The position numbers and the translations under genes are program-made. A stretch of DNA of 19,637 bases from an uncultured Prevotellaceae bacterium (GTDB taxonomy: Bacteria > Bacteroidota > Bacteroidia > Bacteroidales > Bacteroidaceae). The stretch lies in contig CAMNHM010000038.1 of the NCBI GenBank assembly GCA_946539475.1, positions 1 to 19,637 on the forward strand, written 5' to 3'. This document shows, in pieces, positions 7,291-15,971 of the stretch. Every line of letters starts with the position of its first letter. Positions within the stretch are counted from its first letter, which is position 1. A model generated the notes under the pieces. The model was given only the letters and a program-made list of their open reading frames with translations. It did not search any database and was not told where the DNA came from.

Positions 7291-7950
7291 TCATCCAAAG
7301 ATGTTGACCCCCTCGAAATGACTGACGACGGGATCAGCGCAGCCCGGCGTGCCGACGACGGTGATGATGTCGAAGCGTACCGGTGCATCGATCTTCCGAT
7401 ACTGCATGTAGTGGTTCATGGCAAAGCGCAGGTTGCGCCGTTTGCGCCAGTCGACGGCCTGCTCTGGAGTGCCATAGTCGGTGTTGCGGCGTGTTTTCAC
7501 TTCGACGAATACGACCTCATTTTCCTGCTGGGCAATGATGTCGATGTCGCGATGGCCGGAGTGCCAGTCGCGTTCCAGGATGATATAGCCCTTTTCGCGC
7601 AGATAGTCGGCAGCCACCTCTTCGCCCCAGATGCCCTCCTTCAGGTGCTGTGGCTGCATCTTCTTCTCCGTAGTTTTCTGCAGCTGTTGCTGGCATCGCT
7701 CGAATGCACTCTTCACCCATCCGTCCTTGTCGGGGACGTTGGGCAGCATCCTTTCCAGTGCCATCAGTATCTTTTCTGCCTCTGCCGTGCGGCCCTCGCC
7801 GACACGCACCCGGAGTATGTCGACCGCCGTCCAGAACATTGCCGAAGATGCATACGGGCTTTTGTCCGACGCATATAATTGGCGTGCAGCCTCGTAGGCA
7901 TCCTCGGCTCGTCCGCTTTTCCGCAGTTCAAATACTTCCTTGGCAGTCAT
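7291..7950 (-). CDS. Helical-repeat domain fused to YraN/UPF0102 nuclease-like domain
   Basis: The protein has 219 residues. Residues 1-77 are a paralogue of the N-terminus of the neighbouring gene (MTAKEVFELRKSGRAEDAYE...). Residues ~98-219 form a YraN/UPF0102 domain of the PD-(D/E)xK fold: GIWGEEVAADYLREKGYIIL, GHRDIDIIA with D135/D137, and VFVEVKTRR with E150/K152 as probable metal-binding and catalytic residues. Stand-alone YraN proteins are usually about 120 residues, and one could start at M98, nucleotide 7659. However, the frame upstream is clearly conserved coding sequence, so the fused product is preferred. It starts 20 bases after the GH97 stop and is probably co-transcribed with it. 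YraN proteins have only a loosely defined role linked to DNA processing; their substrates are uncertain. Confidence 0.85.
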   Translation of the reverse strand: MTAKEVFELRKSGRAEDAYEAARQLYASDKSPYASSAMFWTAVDILRVRVGEGRTAEAEKILMALERMLPNVPDKDGWVKSAFERCQQQLQKTTEKKMQPQHLKEGIWGEEVAADYLREKGYIILERDWHSGHRDIDIIAQQENEVVFVEVKTRRNTDYGTPEQAVDWRKRRNLRFAMNHYMQYRKIDAPVRFDIITVVGTPGCADPVVSHFEGVNIFG

Positions 7951-7970
7951 GAAATCATTCTTCGTAAGCC

Positions 7971-9917
7971 TTAGGGCTTTTGCTCTGCTACAACCACGAA
8001 GGCACCATTCTGAGGTATGACAACGGGCAGCGTGCCTTTCTTCGAGAGCTTCTGCAGGGCTGTCTTACCCTCCAGCTTCTCGTTGTCGGAGTAGACGGTG
8101 AGCTGCGTGCCCGGGGCAAACATCGGCAGCTGTATGGCAGTCTTCAGAGGCTCGCCTTGTGCGTTGATGCCAGCTACATACCATGTCGAGCCTGAGCGTC
8201 GGGCCATGATGGCATAGCGTCCGGGGTAGCCGTCGATGAAGCGCACCTCGTCCCACGTCGTAGGCACCTGCTTCATGAAGTCGATGGCCCATGCGGGTGC
8301 ATCGTCGAGGTTGTTGGGAGCCAGGGCGAAGTGTTGCACGCTGCTTTGGAAGAGCACTGCCGTTGCCAGTGCGTAGACATCGCTGGTTCGGCGTGTGGTG
8401 CCGTGCTGGTTGTCGGCTGAGTAGCGCTTGTTGAGCGTCGATCCTCCGAAGTCCATCGATCCCACGGTGTTGCGGATGAAGACGTGGATGGCGGCATTGG
8501 TGGCTTCTGCATCGCAGGCCCCCTGGCCGAAGTGTAGGTTCTCGCTGGCAAGCACGGCCTCTGATGCTACATAGTTAGGGAACATGCGCTCCCATCCGCG
8601 AGGCAGTGTACATCCGTGGAAGATGCACTGTATGCCGAAGTCGTTGGCATCGGTGAGGATGTCCTCATAGAGTTGCATCATCATTTGCTTGTCGCCTCCG
8701 AAAAAGTCGACCTTAATGCCGAGTATGCCGTTCTCCTGCATCCACTTCATCTCCTTGCGGCGTATGGCAGGCTTGTCCATCTTGTCCTTCGGTGTCTGGG
8801 GAGCATCATTCCATGCGCCGTTGCTGTTGTACCAGAGGAAGATACCTACGCCCTTTGAGCGGGCGTAGCGTGAAAGTTCAGCCATGCGCTCGTAGCCGAT
8901 GCGCTGATCCCAGAAGGCATCGATGAGTACCGACCGGTAGCCCATGGCCGCAGCGAAGTCGATATAGCGGCGCTGCTCGTCGTAGTTGCAGCTGTTGTCC
9001 TGTCCGATAATCCACGACCAGGTGCCCTTGCCATAGGTGTAGTCGCGCGAGGGCTGGTATTTGGGCGTGACGAGGTCGGTGGCAACTGTCGTCTCCACGA
9101 TGTTTTGGAGCGTCGGGCCTAGGGTGATTGTGCGCCAGGGAGTCTGGCAGGGCAGGCTGACGATGGCCGATGTAGATCCATAGCCGTTCATCTCGCCCTC
9201 CTGCGGGAAGCCGATGCGATAGCTGTTCTTCTCACACAGCAGGCGGCAACCCACATAACCGCCGTCGGTGCCCGTCTCGCTGATGAGCACCCAGGCGCCG
9301 TCCTCCTTGAAGAGACAGGGGAACGTATATCCGCCGCCCATGCCGTTCTTGCCCATCTGGTCGTCGAGCGCGTAGCCCGTCTCGTAGCTGGGAGCGGTGC
9401 GCGCAAAGCCCGTCATCGGCCGCGACTGGGGACAGAGGAAAGTGGTTGTCGACTCTGGGAACACGAAGCCCGACGCCTCGCTGACGACGACTCCCGAAAG
9501 CGTCTGCCTGCGGGGATGGAGCGTATAGCGGAAGGCCACATCGCGATTGCTGACGCGGAAGGTGACATCGATTGCCTGCCATCCGTTGCTCTCAAACTGG
9601 CAGACGGCCTCTGTCGCCTGATAGCTGACGTGGCTCTGCTTGATCGTGGCAAGCGTGTATTCGTCGCTGACGGCCTTCACCTGGCAGTCTTTCAGCGTGA
9701 GCCCTTTTGTAAGGTCGGCATAGTTGGTCGTCACGCCTAGCGGCGACGGCTCTAGAATGGTCTTTCCTGCCATTGAGACCCGATAGGTGGGTGCCCCGTT
9801 GGCATCGCTCACTACTACCTGAATGTTGCCGTCGGGGCTGGCGAACTGTTTCTCCTCTGCCATGGTGCCAGTGCTCCAAAGAGCCAGCATGGCCATTAGC
9901 CAATTGTTCTTCTTCAT
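7971..9917 (-). CDS. GH97 family alpha-glycosidase, probably secreted
   Basis: This 648-residue protein has a signal peptide (residues 1-20, cleavage likely after TMA). An N-terminal beta-sandwich (~25-285) is followed by a (beta/alpha)8 barrel (~290-560) and a C-terminal beta domain, the GH97 architecture. Barrel landmarks are KGTWSWIIGQ (297-306), SVLIDAFWD (329-337), GIKVDFFGGDKQ (400-411) and ASEAVLASEN (451-460). D404 in the KVDFF motif fits the nucleophile of the retaining GH97 branch, typified by alpha-galactosidases. E453 is a candidate acid/base, with E459 also possible. SusB-type inverting enzymes use glutamates instead. The probable activity is exo-acting removal of alpha-linked galactose or similar sugars in the periplasm. 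The start is fixed by the signal peptide and the promoter. It is followed 20 bases later by the YraN fusion gene. Confidence 0.92.
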   Translation of the reverse strand: MKKNNWLMAMLALWSTGTMAEEKQFASPDGNIQVVVSDANGAPTYRVSMAGKTILEPSPLGVTTNYADLTKGLTLKDCQVKAVSDEYTLATIKQSHVSYQATEAVCQFESNGWQAIDVTFRVSNRDVAFRYTLHPRRQTLSGVVVSEASGFVFPESTTTFLCPQSRPMTGFARTAPSYETGYALDDQMGKNGMGGGYTFPCLFKEDGAWVLISETGTDGGYVGCRLLCEKNSYRIGFPQEGEMNGYGSTSAIVSLPCQTPWRTITLGPTLQNIVETTVATDLVTPKYQPSRDYTYGKGTWSWIIGQDNSCNYDEQRRYIDFAAAMGYRSVLIDAFWDQRIGYERMAELSRYARSKGVGIFLWYNSNGAWNDAPQTPKDKMDKPAIRRKEMKWMQENGILGIKVDFFGGDKQMMMQLYEDILTDANDFGIQCIFHGCTLPRGWERMFPNYVASEAVLASENLHFGQGACDAEATNAAIHVFIRNTVGSMDFGGSTLNKRYSADNQHGTTRRTSDVYALATAVLFQSSVQHFALAPNNLDDAPAWAIDFMKQVPTTWDEVRFIDGYPGRYAIMARRSGSTWYVAGINAQGEPLKTAIQLPMFAPGTQLTVYSDNEKLEGKTALQKLSKKGTLPVVIPQNGAFVVVAEQKP

Positions 9918-9949
9918 GCTAAGTATTATTATGATTTCGATTTTGGATG

Positions 9950-9987
9950 CAAAGTTACAACATCCGCCTCATACGGACGATGGTTGT
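9950..9987 (-). promoter_or_regulatory. GH97 promoter with inverted repeat abutting the -7 box
   Basis: On the minus strand, TAACTTTG (9957-9950) fits the -7 element, and the start codon is 32 bases further on. The -33 region is poor. Directly upstream, an imperfect inverted repeat (ACAACCATC, then GATGTTGT after a 14-base gap, 9987-9957) runs into the first base of the -7 box. It could be an operator. Because it lies 30-60 bases beyond the LTA-synthase-like stop, it could also be part of that transcript's end. Confidence 0.5.
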
Positions 9988-10016
9988 ATGTCTCACATTC
10001 TTTCATTTGTGTAACA

Positions 10017-11813
10017 TTATCGCTGGCGGAGGTCGCCGGTCGTCAGCTGGAGCATGGCTTTGCTCGTTTTAAGGAGTTGCTCGGCATCGTCGCATTCGCT
10101 GACGATGAAGCGACGGGCGGTGAAGTCGTAGAGTGCATGTCCCGTGGAGTCGACCATCCACTGGGCATTGTTGTAGTTGTGGACGGCACACGGGTGAGTG
10201 TATGTCGCTGAGAGTACGTCGCGGCTGAAGCTGAAGTCCGTATGAGGCAGCCCCAGCTGTGCGAGGAGCGTGGCGGCAAGGTCGCTCTGGTTGCAGACGA
10301 CGTCGATCTCTCGCGGCTCACGTATGGCCCCACCGAGCCAGAGCATCGGTATGTGGTTCTTCTCAAGAGGATGTGCCTGGTCGATGTGGCGATAGTTGAT
10401 GCCGTGGTCGGCGGTGACGACGATGAGCAGGTCGCTCCATGCCTCCGACTGCTTCAGGCGCCCTACGAAGTCGGCGAGGCAGTCGTCGAGGTATGCAAAG
10501 GCATTGAGCACCTCGTCGTCGTGCCGTTGCAGGGGCACGTCCCAGGGCTCGTGACTCGATAGTGTACTATAGCCGAAGAGTGCGGGGGCGGCAGTGGTGG
10601 TGACCTGGTCGTAGAGCGTGGCGAAGGTGATGTCGTCGCGTACGCCCCACTGCGCAGTGTGGCGGTCGGCAGCCGAGTAGTCGTCCATGCTCGTCAGATG
10701 TTCCCATCCCGATGCGATGAGGTAGCTTCGCATGTTGGTGAAGTTGATGTCGCCGCCATAGAGGTAGGCGGTGTGATAGCCTTGCTGGTGCAGTGTTGAG
10801 GCGATGCTGGGCAGCGTTCGGCTCTTCTCCGGCATTTTCATTACCGAGACGCTGGGGAACGACGGATATCCGCTGAGTGCGCATACCGTGCCTCGGTCGG
10901 TTCGCCAGCTGTTGGCGTAGCATCTGGTGAAGCTGACGCCCTCGCCCTTCAGTTGCTGCAGGCGGGGCATGACGCTGGCAAACTCTTCGCCGGCGCTCTC
11001 CAGCAGTATCAGCACGATTGTGGGGCGTGTGGTGTTGAGGAGTGTATCGCTGCCGATGCTCTCGGTGGTATAGACGCCGTCGGTGAGCGCCTGACATTCC
11101 TCGGCGTCGAAGAAATCATACTCCGAGAGGTCGCCAAGCTGGTGCGTCAGAGAGTAGAGGAAGCTGAAGACAGGGTTGACGGCAGCATGGTTGAGGAATT
11201 GATTCTGTGAGTAGTAGACCTGTCCGATGTTTGTCGTCGACTCGTCGACACCGCCTCGTATGCCAATCACCATGAGTGGCATCATGAGCAGTGCCACGAG
11301 GGATGCCACGACACGCCGTTTCATCCGAGGCTCCTTCTCGGGCAGGTCGCCCAGGCATAGCCTATAGATGAAATAGAAAAACAGGGAGACGACTGCCAGC
11401 AGGAGGGCGCGGACCAGCAGATAGCCTATGGAGACGCTCTGCGTGATGCCTTCGGGCTGCGACAGATACTGCAGGCAGGAGGCGTCGAGCTTGAATCCCC
11501 AGAAGGGATAAAGGCTCGTGTCGGCTACGAAGGCGAGTGCCAGCAGGAAGCTGACCACCATCCAATAGGTGCGCAGAAGCCATCGCGGCATGTTCACCCA
11601 CAACGATGCCACGGCTGCGAGAAAGGGCACGATGAGGATATATAATGATGTGGAGACGTCGAGCGAACGACCATGCCGCAGGATGTCGGCATAGTCGGAG
11701 TTGTGGACGTCGTGCCCCTCGCCGCAGCAGAGTATAAACACAATCTTGGCTACGGAAAAAATGAGCCATGTCAGCAGGTATGCATTTACCAGGTATGCCA
11801 GTCGCTTTCTCAT
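10017..11813 (-). CDS. LTA-synthase-like membrane phosphotransferase (sulfatase fold)
   Basis: The 598-residue inner-membrane protein has five predicted membrane helices (about 8-30, 54-74, 78-98, 128-152 and 166-186), followed by a periplasmic alkaline phosphatase/sulfatase-fold domain (~262-560). Probable active-site residues are E272 (ILLESA), T305 in RTDRGT as nucleophile, H421 (LSSHEP) and D469/H470 (VTADHG), matching the LtaS arrangement. Gram-negative members transfer phosphoglycerol or phosphoethanolamine to glycans or lipids. True lipoteichoic acid is not expected in Bacteroidales, so the donor and acceptor are unknown. It starts 36 bases after the hybrid regulator's stop and shares its strand, so read-through from that gene is likely. 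It ends 99 bases before the GH97 start. Confidence 0.88.
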   Translation of the reverse strand: MRKRLAYLVNAYLLTWLIFSVAKIVFILCCGEGHDVHNSDYADILRHGRSLDVSTSLYILIVPFLAAVASLWVNMPRWLLRTYWMVVSFLLALAFVADTSLYPFWGFKLDASCLQYLSQPEGITQSVSIGYLLVRALLLAVVSLFFYFIYRLCLGDLPEKEPRMKRRVVASLVALLMMPLMVIGIRGGVDESTTNIGQVYYSQNQFLNHAAVNPVFSFLYSLTHQLGDLSEYDFFDAEECQALTDGVYTTESIGSDTLLNTTRPTIVLILLESAGEEFASVMPRLQQLKGEGVSFTRCYANSWRTDRGTVCALSGYPSFPSVSVMKMPEKSRTLPSIASTLHQQGYHTAYLYGGDINFTNMRSYLIASGWEHLTSMDDYSAADRHTAQWGVRDDITFATLYDQVTTTAAPALFGYSTLSSHEPWDVPLQRHDDEVLNAFAYLDDCLADFVGRLKQSEAWSDLLIVVTADHGINYRHIDQAHPLEKNHIPMLWLGGAIREPREIDVVCNQSDLAATLLAQLGLPHTDFSFSRDVLSATYTHPCAVHNYNNAQWMVDSTGHALYDFTARRFIVSECDDAEQLLKTSKAMLQLTTGDLRQR

Positions 11814-11849
11814 GATTTGTGAGCTCAGGTGTCCTCCTCGACAAATTTC

Positions 11850-14800
11850 CTATTCTTCGCGCTCGGCATATTCCGAAGGTGCCACACCGAAGTGTTTGCG
11901 GAAGATGGTTGAGAAATGAGCCAGGTTGGAGAATCCCACGGTGTAGGCCACCTGCGTGACGTTGATCTTTTGTTCCTTCAGCAGCCGTGCTGCTTGCTCC
12001 AGGCGTATGTTGCGAATGAACTCGCTTGTTGAGATGCCCGTCATCTCCTTCATCTTACGATGCAGCTGGGCACGGCTGATGCCCACCTCCTGCGTGAGCA
12101 TCTCGACGTTGAAGTCGCTGTCGGAGAGGTTCTTGTTGATGGCTTTCATGATGCGCTCCATGAGCAGCTCGTCGTTGCCTTTCACCTCCGGCTGCTCCAC
12201 GCGGTCGGTTTGTTGCTGGGCTCCTGAGAACTTGCCCTTGAGGCGCAGCCGGCTCTGGATGAGGTTCTCGATGACCATGTGCAGCTCTTCCATGACGAAG
12301 GGCTTGGCCAGGAAGGCATCGGCTCCGCGCTCGAGTCCCTCGAGACGGTTGGCGACGTCGGCTTTCGACGTGAGCATGACCACCGGCAGGTGCGAGAGGT
12401 TGAGGTTGGTCTTGATCATGCGGAGCATGGTGAAGCCGTCCATCTCGGGCATCATCACGTCGCTGACGACGACATCGTATTCGTTGGTAAGCAGTTCCTT
12501 CAGGCCTTCCTTGCCGTTGGAGCAGTGCCCAAACTTGTAGTATTTGCTCAGTTCGGTGGAGATGTAGTGGCCCAGCTCAGGGTCGTCGTCGACGATGAGC
12601 ACGCGATGCTTCGTCGTCGGCGCCTTGGCGGTCGACTGGGTGGCGACGGGCTCGTCGAGCTTCGCCATGTCGATCTCCTCCGGGCGCAGGTGGGCATTGC
12701 CCAATGGCATGCGCACGGTGAATACCGCCCCGTGGTTGTCGCTGCGGTTTGAGGCTTCGATAGTGCCGTGGTGCATGTCGACGATCATCTTGCAGAGGTT
12801 CAGGCCGATGCCTGTTCCCTCGGCATGCATGTGCTGCGAGTTCTTCCCTTGGTAGAAGCGGTCGAAGATGTGCTTCAGCGTGTCGCCCTCTAGGCCTTCG
12901 CCATCGTCGATGACCTGAATCTGTGCCTCGTCGCCTTGACGTGACACAAGCAGTTGCACGTTACCTCCGTCGCTGCAGAACTTGAAGGCATTCGAGAGCA
13001 GGTTCGTGATGACCTTGTCAAACTGGCTGCGGTCGATCCATACGCGAAGCTCGTCGAGCCCCTCATGGTTTACCTCGAAGTGTATGCCGCGCTCTTGGGC
13101 GTTGTACTCGAACATCTTCCCGATGCCCTTGGCGAAGGCCACGAGGTCGGTCTGCTGGCAGTGCAGGTGCATCTGCTGTTTGTCGATCTTCCGCACGTCG
13201 AGGATCTGGTTGACGAGGTTCAGGATGCGCTTGGCATTATGGTCGATGGTGTCGATGGACTGTTGCATCTCGGCGTCTGACGATCCCTTGGCCATTCGCT
13301 TGAGCTTCTCCAGCGGACTCATGATGAGCGTCAGCGGCGAGCGTATGTCGTGGGTGGCGTTGATGAGGAATTTCATCTTGTCTTCGTCGAGGCGCTCACG
13401 CATGCGGCGGCGGTATGCCAAGGCGATGAAGCCGATGAGTGCCAGCAATAGCAGCATGTAGATGAAATAGGCCAGCGACGTGCGATACCAGGGTGCGCGG
13501 ACGGTGACCACGATCACCTTCACCGGCGTGTACTCCGTGCCTTGTGAGGCTCTCACTTCGATGCGGTAGGTGCCTGGCTGCAGGTGTCCCAGCGTGAGGT
13601 CGTTCTTTCCCTCGGGATTGGTCACCCACTGTCCTCCGTTGACGCGATATTCATAGGTGACGTTGGCGGGGTTGTCGAAGTTAAACTGCGAGAAGGCCAT
13701 CGTGATGGTATGGTCGAGGTAGCTTAGGGTGAAGTAGCTGGCCTCGCTCAGTGGCTTGTCGACCACGCGTACGCCGTTGAGCACGGTGCTCGAGTTCACA
13801 TACTCGTCGCCCACGCGGAATGCCGTCAGCTTCAGGGAGTCGGGCAAGAAGGTAACGGCCTTGATGCGGTCGGGCGAGAAGACGGTCATGCCGTCGTTGT
13901 GACCGAAATAGATGACGTCGTCGTCGGAATGCATGCCTACGCCGTAGATGTACTCCTTCTGCATAAGGCCGTTGCCGTTGACGTATCCCGTGAGCAGGCC
14001 CGTCTCCACCGAGTAGTTCCAGATGCCCTGCGACGTGGAGCACCAGATGTCGCCATCGTTGGACTGTACGATGTAGGTGATGACCTTGTTCGTGAGCTGC
14101 TCGCTGCCAGGGAACCGGCTCACTTGCTTCGTCTGCCGGTTGTAGAGGTAGAGGCCTTGCTCCGTGCCAATGGCGATGGAGCCGTCAAGGTCTGGCACCC
14201 CGGCAGCCACCTTCGTCGTGGCCGGCGGCATGTGCAGCTCGCAGACGTCGAAGCATACGATGCCCTCGAGCAGGTTCTGCCATCCCTGCGAGCGGAAGCT
14301 CTCCGTCGCCGGGTCGAAGCATGCCACGCCCGACGATGTGCCCAGCCATATCAGCCCTTTCTGGTCGGAGGCCATGCCCATCACCCAGTTGTTGCAGAGG
14401 CGTCCTCTGACCTCGTCGTCGGCATCGCTCATGCTGTAGTTGTGCAGTAGGCCCGTCGTGGGGTTGTAGACGCAGAATCCGCGCGAGAATGTCGATATGT
14501 AGATGTTGCCCTCGTCGTCGCTGGTCATGTCGTTGAACTTGTCGCACTCGAAGGTTACCTTCAGCTGCGAGTGCCCCGTCGTGGGGTCGTAGGCGAAGAG
14601 ACCGTCGTCAGTGCCTAGCCAGAAGCGCTTCTGGCGGTCGCGGAAGATGAACTCTACCGATGGCGGCGAGGCAGGATGGGCGGTGACGCGCCCCTGCTGG
14701 TTGAAACCATAGACGCCGACTCCCTGTACCGTGCACCAGGTGATGCCGTCGTCGCCCTCGCAGACGCTGCTGATGGTCGACCCCAGCCGTATGCCCTGGC

Positions 14801-15797
14801 CCTCGAAATTCCAGCTAAGGAACTGCACTGGGCGCTGCGGCAGCATGAGCAGGCCCTTGCGGTGGCATCCCAGCCAGAGATTGCCGTTGCGGTCGAAGGT
14901 GGCGGCACTGATCTTCGCCGTGCTCATGTCGATGCCATAGGCGTCGACGCTCACCTGCTCCATTCTCCACGGACGCTGGTTGGGGATGCGGTATAGTCCT
15001 TTCCCACGCGTACCTATTATTACATTGCCCTCCTTGTCGGGTGCCATCAGCGTAAGGATGACGTCGCGACCCTCCACCACGGACATGTCTATGTCGGCAA
15101 CGCGCATCTGCCCGTCCTTGTAGGTCATGAACCCACGCTGGCAGAGCACGAGCAGCTCGCCGTCGAGCTCGATGAACCCCTGTGGGTTGCCGCGCTCTGA
15201 GTGGAATACCTCCGTCTTCTCGCCTTTGCGCATGAAGATGTCGTCGTCGAAGCCGCTGCGCCAGAGGCATCCCTCGCTGTCTTCATAGACACGACTGAAG
15301 TAGGGCTCGTGCTGCTCGTCGGAGAAGCGTTCCAGGCGGTCGGCATCGGCTCGCAGTATATAGGCACCATAGCCGGCCGTGCCCACTAGGAGCCCGCCGC
15401 TGCTGTGCTCCAGCATCTGCGTCACACGAGGCTGGCGGCCGTCAGGGAAAGGATAGTGCACAAACGATTCGCTGCCTGGCTCAAAACGGTCGAGGCCTCG
15501 GTTGGTGCCCACCCATAGCCGTCCGCGGGTGTCGCAGAAGAGACTAACGATGACGTTCGCCTGTAGCGACGTGGTGTCGTCCTCCTCGTGCAGGAAGGTC
15601 TGGAAGTGGTAGCCGTCGAAGCGGTTCAGGCCGTAGTCGGTGGCTATCCATAACGATCCCTGCCGGTCTTGGCACAGGCCTGAGATGAGGCTCGACGAGA
15701 ATTGCTCCGAGGATATGAAATGTCCGTGCTGGGCCACCATCGTGATTGATGTCAGCAGATATAGTGCAATTACAATTATAGCTCGTCCTTTAGTCAT
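11850..15797 (-). CDS. Hybrid two-component system regulator (sensor kinase-receiver-AraC)
   Basis: This is a single 1315-residue protein combining sensor and response regulator. A signal peptide (~1-22) is followed by two-component propeller repeats through ~650, a Y_Y_Y domain (~692-757), one membrane helix (~772-795), HisKA with phospho-accepting H816 (NATHDIRSPL), and an ATPase domain (~922-1032; NLLSNAFKF, GEGLEG, GTGIGLNLCK). A receiver domain with D1113 (VVVSDVMMPEMDG) and a C-terminal AraC helix-turn-helix (~1212-1312) complete it. In Bacteroides these proteins bind a glycan fragment in the periplasm and activate nearby polysaccharide-utilisation genes. The frame is open up to 15926, but the Met at 15797 begins the signal peptide and lies downstream of a promoter, so it is chosen. 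The flanking GH43 and GH97 genes are plausible targets; the ligand is unknown. Confidence 0.93.
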   Translation of the reverse strand: MTKGRAIIVIALYLLTSITMVAQHGHFISSEQFSSSLISGLCQDRQGSLWIATDYGLNRFDGYHFQTFLHEEDDTTSLQANVIVSLFCDTRGRLWVGTNRGLDRFEPGSESFVHYPFPDGRQPRVTQMLEHSSGGLLVGTAGYGAYILRADADRLERFSDEQHEPYFSRVYEDSEGCLWRSGFDDDIFMRKGEKTEVFHSERGNPQGFIELDGELLVLCQRGFMTYKDGQMRVADIDMSVVEGRDVILTLMAPDKEGNVIIGTRGKGLYRIPNQRPWRMEQVSVDAYGIDMSTAKISAATFDRNGNLWLGCHRKGLLMLPQRPVQFLSWNFEGQGIRLGSTISSVCEGDDGITWCTVQGVGVYGFNQQGRVTAHPASPPSVEFIFRDRQKRFWLGTDDGLFAYDPTTGHSQLKVTFECDKFNDMTSDDEGNIYISTFSRGFCVYNPTTGLLHNYSMSDADDEVRGRLCNNWVMGMASDQKGLIWLGTSSGVACFDPATESFRSQGWQNLLEGIVCFDVCELHMPPATTKVAAGVPDLDGSIAIGTEQGLYLYNRQTKQVSRFPGSEQLTNKVITYIVQSNDGDIWCSTSQGIWNYSVETGLLTGYVNGNGLMQKEYIYGVGMHSDDDVIYFGHNDGMTVFSPDRIKAVTFLPDSLKLTAFRVGDEYVNSSTVLNGVRVVDKPLSEASYFTLSYLDHTITMAFSQFNFDNPANVTYEYRVNGGQWVTNPEGKNDLTLGHLQPGTYRIEVRASQGTEYTPVKVIVVTVRAPWYRTSLAYFIYMLLLLALIGFIALAYRRRMRERLDEDKMKFLINATHDIRSPLTLIMSPLEKLKRMAKGSSDAEMQQSIDTIDHNAKRILNLVNQILDVRKIDKQQMHLHCQQTDLVAFAKGIGKMFEYNAQERGIHFEVNHEGLDELRVWIDRSQFDKVITNLLSNAFKFCSDGGNVQLLVSRQGDEAQIQVIDDGEGLEGDTLKHIFDRFYQGKNSQHMHAEGTGIGLNLCKMIVDMHHGTIEASNRSDNHGAVFTVRMPLGNAHLRPEEIDMAKLDEPVATQSTAKAPTTKHRVLIVDDDPELGHYISTELSKYYKFGHCSNGKEGLKELLTNEYDVVVSDVMMPEMDGFTMLRMIKTNLNLSHLPVVMLTSKADVANRLEGLERGADAFLAKPFVMEELHMVIENLIQSRLRLKGKFSGAQQQTDRVEQPEVKGNDELLMERIMKAINKNLSDSDFNVEMLTQEVGISRAQLHRKMKEMTGISTSEFIRNIRLEQAARLLKEQKINVTQVAYTVGFSNLAHFSTIFRKHFGVAPSEYAEREE

Positions 15798-15838
15798 GGA
15801 AAAACAATAGTTGTCGTGTTCATTTGGTAAATTCGATG

Positions 15839-15868
15839 CAAAGATACGAAAAAAAAACGAACCTGCAA
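15839..15868 (-). promoter_or_regulatory. Promoter of the hybrid two-component regulator
   Basis: On the minus strand, TATCTTTG (15846-15839) is the -7 element, and TTGC (15868-15865) lies 18 bases upstream. The spacer contains a T9 tract. A8/A9 tracts flanked by CG on either side of the -33 box form an interrupted inverted repeat (about 15847-15889) that could be a regulatory or structural element. Confidence 0.6.
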
Positions 15869-15925
15869 GGGGATTCGTCGTTTTTTTTCGAGGTGCGAGG
15901 CGCGAGGTGTGAGTGAGGATTTGCA

Positions 15926-15971
15926 TAAAAAGGAAAGCGGACGACCGATATTCTCATACAGGTCGACCGCT
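15926..15971 (-). terminator. Rho-independent terminator of the candidate small RNA
   Basis: On the minus strand, AGCGG-T-CGACC pairs with GGTCG-T-CCGCT (15971-15961 with 15946-15936), two 5-bp blocks separated by one mismatch, with a 14-base loop. The hairpin is followed by TTTCCTTTTT (15935-15926). It ends about 57 bases before the regulator's -33 box, insulating the two units. Confidence 0.65.

Noticed and set aside
15798..15926. N-terminal extension of the hybrid regulator to 15926
   Set aside because: It would include the promoter and push the signal peptide 43 residues inside the protein.
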